Shown piece after piece: positions 6,583-12,877 of a DNA stretch of 12,877 bases (the stretch's first letter is position 1; every line of letters begins with the position of its first letter). Origin of the DNA: Actinomycetota bacterium (GTDB lineage: Bacteria > Actinomycetota > Acidimicrobiia > Acidimicrobiales > AC-25); the NCBI GenBank assembly GCA_005888395.1, contig VAXF01000075.1:1-12877 (forward strand). Reading direction: 5' to 3'. Below the pieces are notes generated by a model. It was given only the letters and a program-made list of their open reading frames with translations, was not told the origin of the DNA and ran no database searches. The position numbers and the translations under genes are program-made.

Positions 6583-7314
6583 GTGGACCGAGACCAGCGG
6601 GTGGCGACCTTGCGGCGCGAGGCGGCGGCCATCGCCCACACCGCCCACCAAGGAACAGCGGCCGAGGTGCCCAACTGCCCCGGCTGGACCGTCGCCGATC
6701 TTCTCGCCCACCTCACCAACCTCTACCGGGGCGTGGCCGAGCTCGTGCGCACGACGGCCGAGGAGAGGCGCGACCACTGGCCGCCGAAGCAGTTCATCGA
6801 TCGCACCGACCCGTCGCTCATCGAGCAGTTCGAGGCGTGCGCGTGGGAGCTCGAGGCCGTGCTCGCGCCGCTCCGGCCCGACAAGCCGGTGTGGTCGTTC
6901 ACGCGCGATCGCACCGCTGGCTTCTGGCAGCGGCGGATGGCGGTCGAGACGTCTGTTCATCGCTCCGACATCGCACCCGGCGCGATCGACCCCGAGCTGG
7001 CGCGTGACGGTGTCGACGAGCTCCTCGAGCTGTTCGCGCGCGGCCTGCGCCGCGCGTCGCAGGTACCCGCGACCGGCGAGCGTTACCACTTCCACCGCAC
7101 CGACGGCGACGGCGAGTGGTTCGTCGAGCTGGAGCCGGGTGAGGAGCGCGGCGTGAACGTGCGGCGCGAGCATGCGAAGGGCGATGTCGCGATCCGCGGG
7201 ACGGCCGAGGACCTGCTGCTGTTCCTCTGGCACCGCCCGGTGGTCGAGCGCCTCGACGTGCACGGCGACACGTCGCTGCTCGATCGCTGGTTCGTCCTGC
7301 TCCCGCCGATGTGA
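6583..7314 (+). CDS. Mycothiol-dependent maleylpyruvate isomerase-family (DinB-like) protein
   Basis: This 243-residue protein has the N-terminal DinB-like four-helix domain of the mycothiol-dependent maleylpyruvate isomerase family. The start of the domain shows PNCPGWTVADLLAHLTNLYRG. The predicted metal ligands are H43 (LLAHL), E122 and H126 (AVETSVHRSDI), matching the family's H...E-x3-H arrangement. The C-terminal part (about 165-243) carries the usual RGTAEDLLLFLWHR block of the companion domain. Members use mycothiol as thiol cofactor and act in the cytoplasm, but most are uncharacterised, so the reaction here should not be taken as maleylpyruvate isomerisation. GTG 6583 is preferred because GAGAGGA precedes it. 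The gene is divergent from hsp20 and convergent with the dehydrogenase gene, with 13 bp between their ends, so it is probably monocistronic. Confidence 0.85.
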   Translation: MDRDQRVATLRREAAAIAHTAHQGTAAEVPNCPGWTVADLLAHLTNLYRGVAELVRTTAEERRDHWPPKQFIDRTDPSLIEQFEACAWELEAVLAPLRPDKPVWSFTRDRTAGFWQRRMAVETSVHRSDIAPGAIDPELARDGVDELLELFARGLRRASQVPATGERYHFHRTDGDGEWFVELEPGEERGVNVRREHAKGDVAIRGTAEDLLLFLWHRPVVERLDVHGDTSLLDRWFVLLPPM

Positions 7315-7327
7315 TCCCCGCCGCGAC

Positions 7328-8419
7328 CTAACCCGGCACCACCACGCCGTGTACCGGCGGAGGCCCGTCGCCCTCCCCCGCCATCGAGCGCAGCAGGTCG
7401 TCGACACCGTCGAGGCCCTCGACCCGCCGCGGCAGGTCGGCGAACGGGTACCGGTGGCTCGCGAGGATGTCGAGCGCGGCGCGGTAGGCGATGGCGTCGA
7501 CGCCGAGCGCGCCCTGGATGCGCAGCTCCTTGTAGACGATGAGGTCGGGCCAGAAGCCGGGGAGGTCGGCCGACCCCCGCGTGCCGGCGACGACCACGGT
7601 GCCGCCGGGGCGCGCGAGCGCCACCGCCTGCGCGAACGCCGCCGGCGCCTTGGCGGTGACGTCGACGACCACGTCGGCCAGCCCGCCGGTCGCGTCCTTC
7701 AGCGCCGCGACCGGATCGTCGACGGCGACGTCGATCGCCGCGTCCGCGCCGAACCGGCGCGCCATCTCCAGGCGCAGCGCGTCGTTCGGGCCGAACCCGG
7801 TGACGAGCACGAACCCGGCGCCCGCCTCTCGCGCCGCCACCAGCGCCGACAGGCCGCGAATGCCGGGCCCCAGGACGGCCACCACGTCGCCTTTCGAGGT
7901 GCCGGGCACCGTCGCGCCCCAGCGCAGGCCGGCGCCGAGGGGGTTGAACGCGGTCGCGAGCACGGGGTCGAGCGCCGCCGGCACGGGGAGCACGAGTGCG
8001 TCGGGTGCGAGGTACAGGAGGTCCGCGTAGCCGCCCCAGAGACCGGGCTCACGATCGACGGGTACGAGCCCGTAGCAGTCGGCCAGCCCGTGCCGGCGAC
8101 AGTGGCGGTACTCGCCGGCGCGACAGCTCTCGCACTCACGGCACGACTGGAAGGGCTCGAGCGCAACACGGTCACCGACCTCGACCCCCCACCGCTCGAG
8201 TGCCCGCGCGCCCGCCGCCTCGACCACGCCCACGACCTCGTGCCCGGGCACGAGCGGCGCACCACCGAACAACACGCCCGTCCAGAGCTCGTGGTCGGTG
8301 CCGCACAATCCGCACGCCTCGACGCGCAACAGGCCGTCGTCGTCACCGAGCTCGGGCACCGTGAGCTCGCGCGCCTCGAGACGGCGCGGCGACTCGAGGA
8401 CGAGCGCCCGCGTCCTCAT
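7328..8419 (-). CDS. Zinc-dependent MDR alcohol dehydrogenase
   Basis: This 363-residue cytoplasmic enzyme should oxidise an alcohol or polyol (or reduce the carbonyl) using NAD(P). Catalytic zinc ligands are C39 (GLCGTD) and H60-E61 (PGHEVVG). Structural zinc is bound by C93, C96, C99 and C107 in the canonical C-x2-C-x2-C-x7-C pattern. The Rossmann fold has GPGIRG (184-189, G-x-G-x-x-G). At the end of the second strand (VLVTGFGPNDALRL) I see no acidic residue of the kind that favours NAD, so NADP use is possible. The substrate cannot be read from the sequence. ATG 8419 is well supported by GGAGGA four bases upstream. The gene stands alone, convergent with its 3' neighbour and divergent from the SpoIIE-like regulator 46 bp away. 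Confidence 0.92.
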   Translation of the reverse strand: MRTRALVLESPRRLEARELTVPELGDDDGLLRVEACGLCGTDHELWTGVLFGGAPLVPGHEVVGVVEAAGARALERWGVEVGDRVALEPFQSCRECESCRAGEYRHCRRHGLADCYGLVPVDREPGLWGGYADLLYLAPDALVLPVPAALDPVLATAFNPLGAGLRWGATVPGTSKGDVVAVLGPGIRGLSALVAAREAGAGFVLVTGFGPNDALRLEMARRFGADAAIDVAVDDPVAALKDATGGLADVVVDVTAKAPAAFAQAVALARPGGTVVVAGTRGSADLPGFWPDLIVYKELRIQGALGVDAIAYRAALDILASHRYPFADLPRRVEGLDGVDDLLRSMAGEGDGPPPVHGVVVPG

Positions 8420-8423
8420 GTTG

Positions 8424-8429
8424 TCCTCC
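8424..8429 (-). promoter_or_regulatory. Strong Shine-Dalgarno (GGAGGA) of the alcohol dehydrogenase gene
   Basis: TCCTCC on the plus strand reads GGAGGA on the minus strand, four bases before ATG 8419. It fixes the dehydrogenase start and shows that its mRNA is leadered, unlike the divergent gene beginning at 8466. Confidence 0.75.
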
Positions 8430-8452
8430 GGAGAGCTCGCACAGGTGACCGG

Positions 8453-8458
8453 TAGTCT
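8453..8458 (+). promoter_or_regulatory. Putative -10 element (TAGTCT) for a leaderless GTG-start mRNA
   Basis: TAGTCT fits TANNNT and ends 7 bases before the GTG at 8466, the normal distance to a transcription start. The mRNA would therefore begin at or next to the start codon. No Shine-Dalgarno lies in the gap and no convincing -35 box is seen, which is common for actinobacterial leaderless genes. Confidence 0.45.
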
Positions 8459-8465
8459 GGCAGCG

Positions 8466-10124
8466 GTGAGGGAGGCCGCCCAGGCGAGCGATGGCCGTCC
8501 CGCCTACGACCTCTTGGCCGAGGCGGCGCGCGCCGTCCACGGTTCCGTCGAACTCGAGGCCAAGCTCGCGTGGACCGTCGACGCCGCCCGTTCGATCACG
8601 CGCGCCACTCACGCCGCCTACGTTTGCTTCGACGACGACACGGGCGAACCGTGGCTGGTCGCCGGCAGCGGCGTCGCCCTCGACGACCTCGCGCTCGTGC
8701 GCCTGTCGCGCGTCTTCGGCCCGATCACGGCCGGCCCGGTGCAGGTCGACGACACCCGCCTGCACGCCCGCCCACGGAGCGGCCGGGGCACGTCGGCGAT
8801 CGGCAGCTTCCTCGCCGCCCCGGTCTCCGCCCGGGCCGGCAAGCCCCACGGCGCCCTGCTCCTTGGTCACACCGACGCCGGCCACTTCGACGAAGACGAC
8901 AACGCAATCGTGGTCGCCCTCGTCATGCACCTCGGCGTGGCGCTCGACAACTTCGACACCATGGTCGGCCTCGCCGAGCTCGAGGCGGCGCAGCGCGAGG
9001 TCGTACACCAGCTCCAAGAGGCGGTGCGGCCGCCGATGCCGCCCGTCGATGCAGTCGAGCTCGGCGTCTACTACGAGCCCGCCGAGCCCGAGGCCGGCAC
9101 CGGCGGCGACCTCTACGACTGGGTCGTGCTCTCGGACGGCGATCTGCACGTCGCCGTGGTCGACGTGATGGGCAAGGGCGTCGCCGCCACCAAGGACGCG
9201 CTGGCCGTCACCCACGCACTGCGCTTCCTCGCCATCGACGGTTGCCCGCTCGATCGGATGGTCGTGCGCGCCGACGAGCTCGTGCGCGTGCAGAGCCCCG
9301 AGCTCGTCGCGACCGTCGTCGTCGCCCGCTACTCGCCCGAGTCGGGCGTCGTCCGACTGGTCGGCGCCGGCCACCCGCCCGCACTGGTCGTGTCGCGCGC
9401 CGGCGACGTGCGCGAGGTCGACGTGCCCGGTGTGCCGATCGGGTGGCCCGGCGCCGGGAGCGACCAGGTGGTCACCCTCACCCTCGAGCGCTCGCAGACC
9501 CTCGTGCTCTACACCGACGGCATCGTCGAGGCCACCAAGGACATCGTCGCCGGTCTCGACGCGCTGGCGCACGCCGCCGCCGACACGGCCCGCTACCCCG
9601 CGCGTCACATGGCGCGCGCCCTCGTCGAGCGCGCCCTCGCGGGCGCCGCCCGGCGTGACGACTCGCTCATCCTCGTGCTCCGGCGCCGAACCGCGCCGGT
9701 CGCCACCGACGTCCACCGGCTGGGACCGTTCGAGTACCGCTTCACCGCCAACCCGGCGGCCGTGCCGCTCGCCCGCCATCTGTTCACCGACTGGCTCGAG
9801 CACCAGCCGGTCGACCAGGAGGAGGTGGCCGACCTGCTGCTGATCGCGTCCGAGCTGTGCTCCAACGCCGTCCGCCACGCCACCGACGCGCCCGGCGCCG
9901 CCGCGCTGCGGGCCTGGGCCGAGGGCGACTCGATCGTGGTCGAGGCCGAGGACGACGGGGCATTCCCAGTCGAGCCACTCGCGGCGGGCCTCGAGCGCCC
10001 GCCCGTCTACGCCGAGCAGGGCCGCGGGCTGTACCTGGTCGACGCGCTGGCCGACGAGGTCGCCACCCGCGTCGAGGACGGCCGCACCGTGGTCCGCTGC
10101 GTCCGCCGCGCCGTGCTGGCGTAG
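8466..10124 (+). CDS. GAF - SpoIIE/PP2C phosphatase - HATPase (RsbW-like) regulator
   Basis: This 552-residue cytoplasmic signalling protein has three domains. A GAF sensor (about 15-165, SAIGSFLAAPV in its core) is followed by a helical linker (166-190). The PP2C/SpoIIE phosphatase (about 195-408) has metal-site motifs GGDLYDW (D215), VVDVMGKG (D233), VGAGHPPALV, YTDGIVEA (D351) and RRDDSLILVL. The HATPase (about 420-550) has N-box SELCSNAVRHA (E463, N467), EDDGAF (D496-x-G498) and QGRGLYLVDAL. In this family the phosphatase reactivates an anti-anti-sigma factor and the kinase domain, like RsbW/SpoIIAB, phosphorylates it or binds sigma. GTG 8466 is chosen because a TAGTCT -10 ends 7 bases earlier. 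In-frame ATG 8418 and GTG 8445 would lie upstream of or across that promoter. No anti-anti-sigma gene is adjacent, so the target is unknown. Confidence 0.9.
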   Translation: MREAAQASDGRPAYDLLAEAARAVHGSVELEAKLAWTVDAARSITRATHAAYVCFDDDTGEPWLVAGSGVALDDLALVRLSRVFGPITAGPVQVDDTRLHARPRSGRGTSAIGSFLAAPVSARAGKPHGALLLGHTDAGHFDEDDNAIVVALVMHLGVALDNFDTMVGLAELEAAQREVVHQLQEAVRPPMPPVDAVELGVYYEPAEPEAGTGGDLYDWVVLSDGDLHVAVVDVMGKGVAATKDALAVTHALRFLAIDGCPLDRMVVRADELVRVQSPELVATVVVARYSPESGVVRLVGAGHPPALVVSRAGDVREVDVPGVPIGWPGAGSDQVVTLTLERSQTLVLYTDGIVEATKDIVAGLDALAHAAADTARYPARHMARALVERALAGAARRDDSLILVLRRRTAPVATDVHRLGPFEYRFTANPAAVPLARHLFTDWLEHQPVDQEEVADLLLIASELCSNAVRHATDAPGAAALRAWAEGDSIVVEAEDDGAFPVEPLAAGLERPPVYAEQGRGLYLVDALADEVATRVEDGRTVVRCVRRAVLA

Positions 10125-10181
10125 CTCGCTGTGAGGGAGCGCAGCGAGCGAGCAGCCCGGGCGAGCGAGCGCCAGCTCGCC
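10124..10181. repeat. Two adjacent palindromes (REP-like) after the SpoIIE-like gene
   Basis: GCTCGCTG (10124-10131) and CAGCGAGC (10142-10149) form a perfect 8-bp stem with a 10-base loop. GGCGAGC (10160-10166) and GCTCGCC (10175-10181) form a perfect 7-bp stem with an 8-base loop. The GAGCG/GCGAGC wording recurs between and inside the stems, like short interspersed palindromic elements of high-GC Actinobacteria. No T-tract follows, so a classical intrinsic terminator is not supported. Confidence 0.65.
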
Positions 10182-10196
10182 GCCCGGCGATGGGGT

Positions 10197-10215
10197 CTGG
10201 GGGCGCAGCCCCCAG
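10197..10215. repeat. Perfect 8-bp stem-loop just before hemE
   Basis: CTGGGGGC (10197-10204) pairs with GCCCCCAG (10208-10215) around a 3-base loop GCA. It follows GGGGT, a wording seen in dispersed palindromes of GC-rich genomes. The 3' arm ends one base before GAGAG (10217-10221), the only Shine-Dalgarno candidate for hemE. It could therefore act as a roadblock or terminator for the upstream gene, or modulate hemE translation. No run of T follows it. Confidence 0.6.
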
Positions 10216-10225
10216 CGAGAGCCCG

Positions 10226-11251
10226 ATGAACGACCTGTTCCTCCGCGCCTGCCGGCGCGAGCCCGTCGAGCGGGTGCCCGTCTGGTTCATGCGCCAGGCC
10301 GGGCGGGCGCTGCCCGAGTACCGGGCGATCCGCGAGAAGGCAGAGATGTTCGAGATCATCCGCACGCCCGAGCTGGCGGCCGAGGTCACGCTCCAGCCCG
10401 TGCGCCGTCTCGGGGTCGACGCCGCCATCCTCTTCTCCGACATCGTCGCCCCTCTCGAGGCGACCGGCGTCGGCGTCGAGCTGCGCGAGGGCATCGGGCC
10501 CGTGATCGACCGGCCGTTCCGCGGCGCGGACGACCTCGCCCGCCTGCGGCCGCCCGACGCCGGCGACTTCGGGCACGTGATCGAGACCATCCGCATCCTG
10601 CGGCGCGAGCTCGATGTGCCTCTCATCGGCTTCGCCGGGGCGCCGTTCACCCTCGCCAGCTACCTCGTGGAGGGTGGGCCGACGCGGACCTACGCGCGCA
10701 CCAAGGCGCTGATGTACCGGGAGCCCGAGACGTGGGCCGCGCTCCTCGACCGGCTCGCCGACGTGTCGCTCGCGTCGCTGCGGGCCCAGGTCGACGCGGG
10801 GGCGGCCGCGGTGCAGCTCTTCGACAGCTGGGCCGGCGTGCTCGCGCCCGCCGACTACGAGCGCGCCGTGCTGCCGGCGAGTCGAAAGGTCCTCACCGGC
10901 CTCGCGGACACGCGCGTGCCGCGCATCCACTTCGGAGTCGGCACGGGCGAGCTGCTGCGCCTGATGGCCGGGGCCGGGGCCGACGTCGTCGGCGTCGACT
11001 GGCGGGTGCCCCTCGACCGCGCGCGCGAACGCGTCGGCGACGGCGTCGCCGTCCAGGGCAACCTCGACCCGGCCGCGTGCCTCGCCCCGTGGGACGTCGT
11101 CGCGGGAGCGGCGCGCGACGTTCTCCAACGCAACGCCGGCCGCCCCGGTCACGTGTTCAACCTCGGCCACGGCGTGCTCCCCGAAACCAACCCCGACACG
11201 CTGGCCCGCCTCGTCGAACTCGTGCACGAGGAGGGCCGAGGTGGCGGGTGA
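10226..11251 (+). CDS. hemE: Uroporphyrinogen III decarboxylase HemE
   Basis: This 341-residue cytoplasmic enzyme decarboxylates the four acetate side chains of uroporphyrinogen III to give coproporphyrinogen III. The signature VWFMRQAGRALPEYR (19-33) contains the substrate-binding R23 and R27. FSDIV contains the catalytic D72, and GFAGAPFTLASYLVEGG contains Y146. QLFDSWAG (197-204), HFGVGTGELL, VQGNLDP and FNLGHGVLPET (H315) complete the family pattern. Length is normal. ATG 10226 is chosen because it gives the standard N-terminus (NDLFLRACR) and follows a weak GAGAG site. The frame stays open further upstream but through the palindrome cluster. The gene overlaps hemH by 11 bp and heads a heme operon. 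Confidence 0.97.
   Translation: MNDLFLRACRREPVERVPVWFMRQAGRALPEYRAIREKAEMFEIIRTPELAAEVTLQPVRRLGVDAAILFSDIVAPLEATGVGVELREGIGPVIDRPFRGADDLARLRPPDAGDFGHVIETIRILRRELDVPLIGFAGAPFTLASYLVEGGPTRTYARTKALMYREPETWAALLDRLADVSLASLRAQVDAGAAAVQLFDSWAGVLAPADYERAVLPASRKVLTGLADTRVPRIHFGVGTGELLRLMAGAGADVVGVDWRVPLDRARERVGDGVAVQGNLDPAACLAPWDVVAGAARDVLQRNAGRPGHVFNLGHGVLPETNPDTLARLVELVHEEGRGGG
11228..11235 (+). promoter_or_regulatory. Strong Shine-Dalgarno (GAGGAGGG) of hemH inside the hemE 3' end
   Basis: GAGGAGGG lies five bases before the GTG at 11241 and encodes part of the HemE C-terminus (EEG). It decides the hemH start within the 11-bp overlap and supports coupled translation. Confidence 0.75.
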
Positions 11252-12152
11252 GGTCGGGGTGCTGGTGATGGCCTACGGCACGCCGTCGTCGCCGGACGAC
11301 CTCGAGCGCTATTACACCCACATCCGCCGCGGGCGGCCGCCGTCGCCGGACCAGCTGGCCGATCTCCGCGGCCGGTACGACGCGATCGGCGGGCTGTCGC
11401 CGCTGCTCGAGCGCACGCGCGCCCAGCTCGACGGCGTCGCGCTCGCCCTCGGCGACGGCTACGTCGTGGCGCTCGGGATGAAGCACGCGGCGCCGTTCGT
11501 GGAAGACGGCATGGGCGAGCTGCGCGCCGCCGGCGTCGACCGGGCCGTCGGGCTCGTGCTGGCGCCGCACTACTCGGCTCTGAGCGTCGGCGAGTACGCC
11601 GAGCGGGCGCGGGACGCGGCGAACGGGCTGCCGTTCACCATGATCGAGTCGTGGCACCTCGAGGACGGCTACCTCGACCTCGTGTCGGCGCGGGTGCGCG
11701 AGGCCGTCTCCGCGGTCCCCGCGGGCAGCGAGGTCGTCTTCACCGCCCACAGCCTCCCGGCGCGCGTCCTCGACACCGGCGACCCGTACCCCGACCAGCT
11801 GCGACAGACCGCTGAAGCGGTGGCGCGGCGCGCCGGGCTCGAGCGCTGGTCGACGGCGTGGCAGAGCGCGGGGCGCACGCCCGAGCCGTGGCTGGGTCCC
11901 GACATCCTCGACGTCATCCGCACGCTGGCGGCCGGGGGCGCGCCCGGCGTGGTGGTGTGCCCGGCCGGGTTCGTCTCCGACCACCTCGAGGTGCTCTACG
12001 ACCTCGACGTGGAGGCCGCCGCGGTGGCACGTGACTCCGGCATCCCCTTCGCCCGCACCAGGTCCCTCGACGACGACCCCGCCCTGTGCCGCACGCTGGC
12101 CGAGGTCGTGGGCTCGGTCGCCGGCCCGCCTCCACGGGCGGGCCCCGCATGA
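11241..12152 (+). CDS. hemH: Ferrochelatase HemH (probably coproporphyrin III ferrochelatase, CpfC)
   Basis: This 303-residue enzyme inserts ferrous iron into the porphyrin. MAYGTPSSPDDLERYYTHIR at the N-terminus, APHYSALSVGEY (108-119), FTAHSLPARV with the metal-site H170, WSTAWQSAGRTPEPWLGP (203-220) and GFVSDHLEVLYDLD with E250 are all family blocks. H170 and E250 correspond to H183 and E264 of the Bacillus enzyme. In Actinobacteria the substrate is normally coproporphyrin III, so CpfC is the likelier modern name. Only two cysteines are present (C240, C283), too few for the four-Cys [2Fe-2S] cluster reported in mycobacterial ferrochelatase. The gene starts at GTG 11241 with a strong GAGGAGGG, overlaps hemE by 11 bp, and ends in an ATGA overlap with the next gene. 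Confidence 0.95.
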   Translation: MAGEVGVLVMAYGTPSSPDDLERYYTHIRRGRPPSPDQLADLRGRYDAIGGLSPLLERTRAQLDGVALALGDGYVVALGMKHAAPFVEDGMGELRAAGVDRAVGLVLAPHYSALSVGEYAERARDAANGLPFTMIESWHLEDGYLDLVSARVREAVSAVPAGSEVVFTAHSLPARVLDTGDPYPDQLRQTAEAVARRAGLERWSTAWQSAGRTPEPWLGPDILDVIRTLAAGGAPGVVVCPAGFVSDHLEVLYDLDVEAAAVARDSGIPFARTRSLDDDPALCRTLAEVVGSVAGPPPRAGPA

Positions 12153-12877
12153 CGACGCGCGTTGCCGTCGTCGGCGGGGGAATCGCCGGCCTGGCCGCCG
12201 CCCACGCGCTGACCGAGGCCGGCGCCGACGTCGCCCTGTACGAGGCGAGCGACCGCCTGGGCGGCAAGGTGCTCACCGGCTCGTTCTGCGGGTTGCCGGT
12301 CGAGCAGGGCCCCGACTGCTTCCTCGCGCGTGTCCCGTGGGCGGTCGACCTGTGCCGGCGAGTCGGGCTGGGCGACGAGCTGGTGGCGCCGGCCACCGGC
12401 AGGGCGTACGTGTGGGCGCGCGGTCGCCTGCGTCCGCTGCCCGACGGGCTCGTGCTCGGCGTGCCCGCCCGGGTCGGCCCGCTGGCCCGGTCGGGCCTGC
12501 TGTCGCCGCGGGGCGTCGCCCGCGCCGGGCTCGACCTCGTCCTGCCCCGACGCACCCGTGCGGGCGACCCCTCAGTCGACGAGGTCGTCGGCGGGCGCTT
12601 CGGCCGGGAGGTGGTCGAGCGGCTGGCGGATCCGCTGCTCGGCGGGATCAACGCCGGGCGCGCCGACCGTCTCAGCCTGCGGGCGGTGGCGCCCGACCTC
12701 GCCGACGCCGCCGACGGCCGCCGCAGCCTGCTGCTGGGGCTGCGATCGCGGCCCCGCCCGGTTGACGGGCCCGTGTTCCTCACGGTCCGCGGCGGCCTCA
12801 GCCGGCTGGTGGAGCGGCTGGCCGCCAGGCTCCCCGACGTGCGCCTCCGCGAGCCGGTCGGCTCGCTGCGCGACCTC
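12149..12877 (+). CDS. hemY: Protoporphyrinogen/coproporphyrinogen oxidase HemY (CgoX), 3' end outside window
   Basis: The frame opens at ATG 12149, overlapping the hemH stop as ATGA, and stays open to the window end (243 codons; the full family is about 450-480). The N-terminus VAVVGGGIAGLAAAHAL is the FAD dinucleotide-binding loop (G-x-G-x-x-G), followed by LYEASDRLGGKV. GLPVEQGPDCFL, GGRFGREVVERLADPLLGGI and NAGRADRLSLRA are characteristic of HemY-type oxidases, and VRGGLSRLVERLA also matches. The enzyme uses oxygen to aromatise the porphyrinogen ring. In Actinobacteria the usual substrate is coproporphyrinogen III, which would place it between HemE and HemH in the pathway. A downstream chdC/hemQ would be expected, but it cannot be seen here. 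Confidence 0.94.
   Translation, partial: MTTRVAVVGGGIAGLAAAHALTEAGADVALYEASDRLGGKVLTGSFCGLPVEQGPDCFLARVPWAVDLCRRVGLGDELVAPATGRAYVWARGRLRPLPDGLVLGVPARVGPLARSGLLSPRGVARAGLDLVLPRRTRAGDPSVDEVVGGRFGREVVERLADPLLGGINAGRADRLSLRAVAPDLADAADGRRSLLLGLRSRPRPVDGPVFLTVRGGLSRLVERLAARLPDVRLREPVGSLRDL

Noticed and set aside
8343..9878. Minus-strand open frame of 511 codons opposite the SpoIIE-like gene
   Set aside because: It is Gly/Val/His-rich with no motif, and the opposite strand carries complete GAF, PP2C and HATPase signatures.
1..12877. CRISPR arrays, tRNA or rRNA genes, transposases, phage genes
   Set aside because: I looked for regularly spaced repeats, tRNA-like folds and mobile-element proteins and saw none. 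The only repeats are the 25-bp duplication and the 10124-10215 palindromes.

Overview
The window is very GC-rich and densely packed, with many GTG starts and 4-bp stop/start overlaps. A mycothiol-dependent-enzyme family member, a GAF/SpoIIE-phosphatase/anti-sigma-kinase fusion and TANNNT-type leaderless promoters all point to the Actinomycetota. An uncultured lineage such as Acidimicrobiia is possible, but I cannot place it more precisely from sequence alone.

Layout. 1-300 (+) is the 3' end of a primary-type sigma factor (region 4). 332-1798 (+) is a GT20 trehalose-6-phosphate synthase-like enzyme with a near-leaderless promoter. 1853-5105 (+) holds two adjacent genes for exported redox proteins. 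The first looks like a PHM-type (peptidylglycine alpha-hydroxylating monooxygenase) two-copper enzyme with a C-terminal cupredoxin. The second is an N-terminal cupredoxin fused to a PQQ glucose/sorbosone-dehydrogenase-like beta-propeller. They are joined by a 13-codon mini-ORF that overlaps both genes, and they carry all the in-frame TTA codons I found in the window. 5132-6547 (-) is a two-gene unit: hsp20, then by GTGA overlap a type IB topoisomerase that is frameshifted by a perfect 25-bp tandem duplication. 6583-7314 (+) is a mycothiol-dependent maleylpyruvate isomerase-family protein, divergent from hsp20. 7328-8419 (-) is a zinc-dependent MDR alcohol dehydrogenase. 8466-10124 (+) is a GAF-PP2C(SpoIIE)-HATPase regulator with a leaderless GTG start. 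10124-10215 is a cluster of three palindromes. 10226-12877 (+) is a heme operon, hemE-hemH-hemY, with hemY cut by the window edge.

How the genes fit together. HemE, the HemY-type oxidase and HemH supply consecutive late steps of heme synthesis, probably by the coproporphyrin-dependent route used by Actinobacteria. The sigma factor, the SpoIIE-like switch protein, trehalose synthesis, Hsp20 and TopIB suggest stress and envelope housekeeping, but nothing visible ties them into one regulon.

The most unusual part is 1853-5105. All six copper ligands of PHM can be matched by spacing and local sequence in the first protein, and each protein carries a complete type 1 copper site. I infer an extracytoplasmic electron-transfer pair in which cupredoxin domains link a PQQ-type dehydrogenase to a copper monooxygenase. 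Substrate and activity are unknown.
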